Part shown: one piece after another, positions 62,036 through 64,000 of the stretch
Layout: each line of letters begins with the position of its first letter
Numbering within the stretch: the stretch's first letter is position 1
Source: Bog-473 sp963738135
Lineage (GTDB): Bacteria; Actinomycetota; Acidimicrobiia; Acidimicrobiales; RAAP-2
DNA: 64,000 bases
Assembly (NCBI GenBank): GCA_963738135.1
Contig: CAVTVK010000003.1
Span: 1 to 64,000 of the forward strand
Direction: 5' to 3'
Notes under the pieces: generated by a model
The model's database searches: none
Seen by the model: the letters and a program-made list of their open reading frames with translations, nothing else
Told to the model about the DNA's origin: nothing
Position numbers and translations under genes: made by a program

Positions 62036-62287
62036 ATGATTGGGGCAGGTGGACTCGCTGTAAGTATCGTTGTTTTCGCTGTGGGGGCGGTTCTCGATTG
62101 GGCGGTTACCGCGCCATACCAGCACGGATTCAACGTGAACAAGATCGGTTGGATCTTGATGCTCGTGGGTGTTGTTGGCGCCGTTGTTTCAATCATTGTC
62201 ATGGTGGCGGCGAACACGCGGCGGAGGCGGACGGTCGTGGACGATAACCAGGGACACGTTGTACGTCGGGTCGATTCGACCTACTAG
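62036..62287 (+). CDS. DUF6458-type small membrane protein
   Basis: 83 aa. ATG follows AAAGGAGGTAACC. MIGAGGLAVSIVVFAVGAVL and GWILMLVGVVGAVVSIIVMV form two membrane helices separated by DWAVTAPYQHGFNVNKI, followed by a basic tail (NTRRRRTVVD). Typical of a widespread actinobacterial family of unknown function. First of two adjacent hydrophobic small proteins. Confidence 0.8.
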   Translation: MIGAGGLAVSIVVFAVGAVLDWAVTAPYQHGFNVNKIGWILMLVGVVGAVVSIIVMVAANTRRRRTVVDDNQGHVVRRVDSTY

Positions 62288-62340
62288 GAAAGCAAGCCAC
62301 GGGGGGACTTCCCGAGGCTCTCATAAGGGAAGGACATGCA

Positions 62341-62505
62341 ATGGTATTGATTCTGGCTTTGCTGCTGGTATTAGTCCTTTTCGGAGCCGGATTCGCAGTC
62401 CATTTGCTGTGGATAGCAGCGGCAGTGCTCCTCGTCTTGTGGTTGGTTGGATTTGCCATAGGTCGGGGTGAGGGCGCAGGCAGCCACCGCTTTTATCGGT
62501 GGTAG
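62341..62505 (+). CDS. 54-aa hydrophobic membrane protein
   Basis: Reads MVLILALLLVLVLFGAGFAV, HLLWIAAAVLLVLWLVGFAI and GRGEGAGSHRFYRW. Matches the pattern of the small 'hydrophobic protein' family in actinobacteria, which ends in Gly-rich RxYRW. GGAAGGACATGCA precedes the ATG. It lies 53 bp after the DUF6458 gene, so the two are likely cotranscribed, and a strong hairpin follows. Confidence 0.78.
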   Translation: MVLILALLLVLVLFGAGFAVHLLWIAAAVLLVLWLVGFAIGRGEGAGSHRFYRW

Positions 62506-62530
62506 GGCTCGTGTGAAGAGTCAAAGCCCA

Positions 62531-62559
62531 GAAACGGCCCCCTTTCGGGGGGCCGTTTC
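62531..62559 (+). terminator. GC-rich terminator hairpin
   Basis: GAAACGGCCCCC (62531-62542) pairs with GGGGGCCGTTTC (62548-62559) over a TTTCG loop. It lies 25 bp after the 54-aa gene. No U-tract follows, as is common in actinobacterial terminators. Confidence 0.85.
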
Positions 62560-62808
62560 GCGTCCCGCCACACTGGAGCGCGCGCCCTCGGTGAGGAGGC
62601 ACGGGATCCGATGTGGGAGGGATTTCAATCCGTTTCAACGCGCTGCCAATGGGAAGACCTATTTGCAGCTATCGAGATCGGGGGCCGGTTTGATTGGTGA
62701 TGTTGGCCGGAGGTTTGGCCGAAGGTGTGCTCATCAGTTCGAGCAGTCGAAGATTTCACCGGCCGCTCGGTATCCTTTGCGCGCCGCGCGAGTCCTGTTC
62801 TTCGGTCC

Positions 62809-63636
62809 ATGACGTTTTCGAGTGTCACAACTGACACACGATCGGAGCGGTTCGTCGCCAAGCACGAGGCGCGCAGTTGGGTGCGCTCGGCCGGAAGAAT
62901 CGGAATCGCGTCGAGGGGTGTCATCTATCTCCTTCTCGCCTATCTCGCCTTCGACATCGCCCGCCACGGGAGTGCACCCACCCAGACAAGCAGTACCGGC
63001 GCTCTGCAAGAGATGGAGGCCCGCACCGGAGGGAAGGTTCTCCTTGTCGTCCTGGTGATCGGACTTGCCTGCTACGCAGCGTGGCGGGTCTTCGACGCCT
63101 GCACCGGCGCGAACGGAGCCCTGAAGCGCATCTCATCGCTCGCCGTCGGGATCATCTATGGGGTCCTTTGCGTCCGGGCCGTGGAGCTCCTTGCCGGACA
63201 TTCGGCGAGCGGTGGCGCCTCGAGCAATCCAGAGCCCTGGGTGGCGAAGATCATGGGTTGGTCCGGGGGGGCGGTGCTAATCGAGGTGGCCGGGGCGGGC
63301 TTCGTGGCAGCGGGCGTGGGGCTGGCGGTCTGGGGCCTTTTCCACCGCTATGACAAGAACCTGGCCTTAGAGCGCGTGTCGCGTCCGTGGCAAACGGCAA
63401 TCAAGATTCTGGGTGGCTTTGGAGATTTGGCCCGAGGGACCCTCATCGCCCTGTTCGGGGTCTATCTCGTCGCAGCGGCGGCGACGTCGAACCCGACGCA
63501 AGCGAAGAGCGTTGACCAGACGTTACGAACCCTCGTCCATCACCCCTTCGGGGCGCTGGCCATCGGTGCCATTGCCCTCGGCCTCCTGTCTTTCGGCGTC
63601 TTCTCTTTCTTCGATGCCCGCCTCCGGCGGCTCTAG
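62809..63636 (+). CDS. DUF1206 membrane protein
   Basis: 275 aa from ATG 62809. Three internal repeats of two helices each, marked by RIGIASRGVIYLLLAYLAFD, LAVGIIYGVLCVRAVELLAG and FGDLARGTLIALFGVYLVAA, and by ACYAAWRVFDA-like second helices. This is the DUF1206 pattern, common in actinobacteria and cyanobacteria, six membrane helices in total. Function unknown. Start chosen because the upstream extension is basic and unlike the family. Confidence 0.88.
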   Translation: MTFSSVTTDTRSERFVAKHEARSWVRSAGRIGIASRGVIYLLLAYLAFDIARHGSAPTQTSSTGALQEMEARTGGKVLLVVLVIGLACYAAWRVFDACTGANGALKRISSLAVGIIYGVLCVRAVELLAGHSASGGASSNPEPWVAKIMGWSGGAVLIEVAGAGFVAAGVGLAVWGLFHRYDKNLALERVSRPWQTAIKILGGFGDLARGTLIALFGVYLVAAAATSNPTQAKSVDQTLRTLVHHPFGALAIGAIALGLLSFGVFSFFDARLRRL

Positions 63637-64000
63637 AGATCCGTTGTTCGTGAGCACTACGGAAAGAGCAGGCCTACTGGGCGGTGGCGATCGCGCGACT
63701 GGGCACGCCGCCCGAGCGACGTTGGCATTCACCGGCATCGAGGGCTATGAAAGTTGATACCGGAAAGCTCGGTTGAGTTCGAGTGGTTGGACGGCTTGGG
63801 GCTGGACGGATGCCAGTGGCCAGCACCATGGGTTCGTCCTCATGTGACTACCTGGCGGACCCCAGCCCGGCGTTTAGAGACACCCTGAGCAGATGAGGCG
63901 TACCCCGAGTACGGTCGGCATCTGCTTGAAGTCGACTGCACGGCGATCTGAAGTACCAGGCGCGGTAGAAGGAAAGAATCTCGATGGCTCGTGACGAGTA
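63637..64000. other. End region; possible gene start at 63984
   Basis: No gene is complete here. A copy of the dispersed repeat lies near 63868-63884. At 63984 an ATG preceded by AGAAGGAAAG opens a frame (MARDE) that runs off the window and may be the start of the next gene. Confidence 0.35.

Overview
The window is GC-rich, IS-laden chromosomal DNA from an actinobacterium. An acidimicrobial (Acidimicrobiia-like) source is my best guess. The reasons are inference from gene content: a mycothiol-dependent maleylpyruvate-isomerase-family protein, an F420-type PPOX flavoprotein, DUF1206 and DUF6458 membrane proteins, a STAND ATPase fused to a class III cyclase, and a long secreted protein of repeats around the motif VASDGGIF. 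No rRNA gene, complete tRNA gene or CRISPR array was seen.

Layout. 0-12 kb: an IS remnant, an autoregulated MerR regulator, a large secreted esterase-like protein with InlB-type repeats, a lipoprotein, and a cyclase/STAND/TPR regulator. 12-38.4 kb: an accessory segment bounded by two nearly identical direct repeats of about 613 bp (11981-12594 and 38364-38976). It carries a methyltransferase; a COG4280 membrane-protein operon divergent from an RpiR-type regulator; an ABC exporter/COG4705 operon divergent from a NarL-type two-component system; an ECF sigma/anti-sigma pair beside a secreted beta-propeller; several small enzymes; two IS110-family elements with conserved 5' non-coding regions (candidate bridge RNAs); and a nest of IS30 elements. 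38.4-52.9 kb: a PPOX protein, a TetR/SRPBCC pair around a perfect 17-bp-arm operator, an ABCG-like half transporter, a MarR/cupin pair around a paired operator, an ECF sigma factor with a secreted protein, a 644-aa secreted double-repeat protein, and many gene fragments. 52.9-61.2 kb: the most coherent system, two divergent operons around a predicted adenosylcobalamin photoreceptor-repressor. The leftward operon is FAD oxidoreductase - DUF1365 - cyclopropane-fatty-acid synthase. The rightward one is regulator - SDR - NAD(P)-binding protein - CPBP protease-like protein - photolyase. 61.2-64 kb: small membrane proteins and a DUF1206 protein.

How the genes work together. The cluster at 52.9-61.2 kb looks like a light-induced membrane-lipid and DNA protection regulon. 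Its regulator keeps the W-x9-EH motif and the lower-ligand His of CarH/LitR photoreceptors but has an excisionase-like HTH. Other units follow the pattern of a local regulator plus its target with a visible operator (16163-16176, 40304-40348, 43316-43352, 500-531).

Limits. Family calls come from reading the sequence, with no database search. Several genes are broken by single-base frameshifts, which could be real decay or assembly error.
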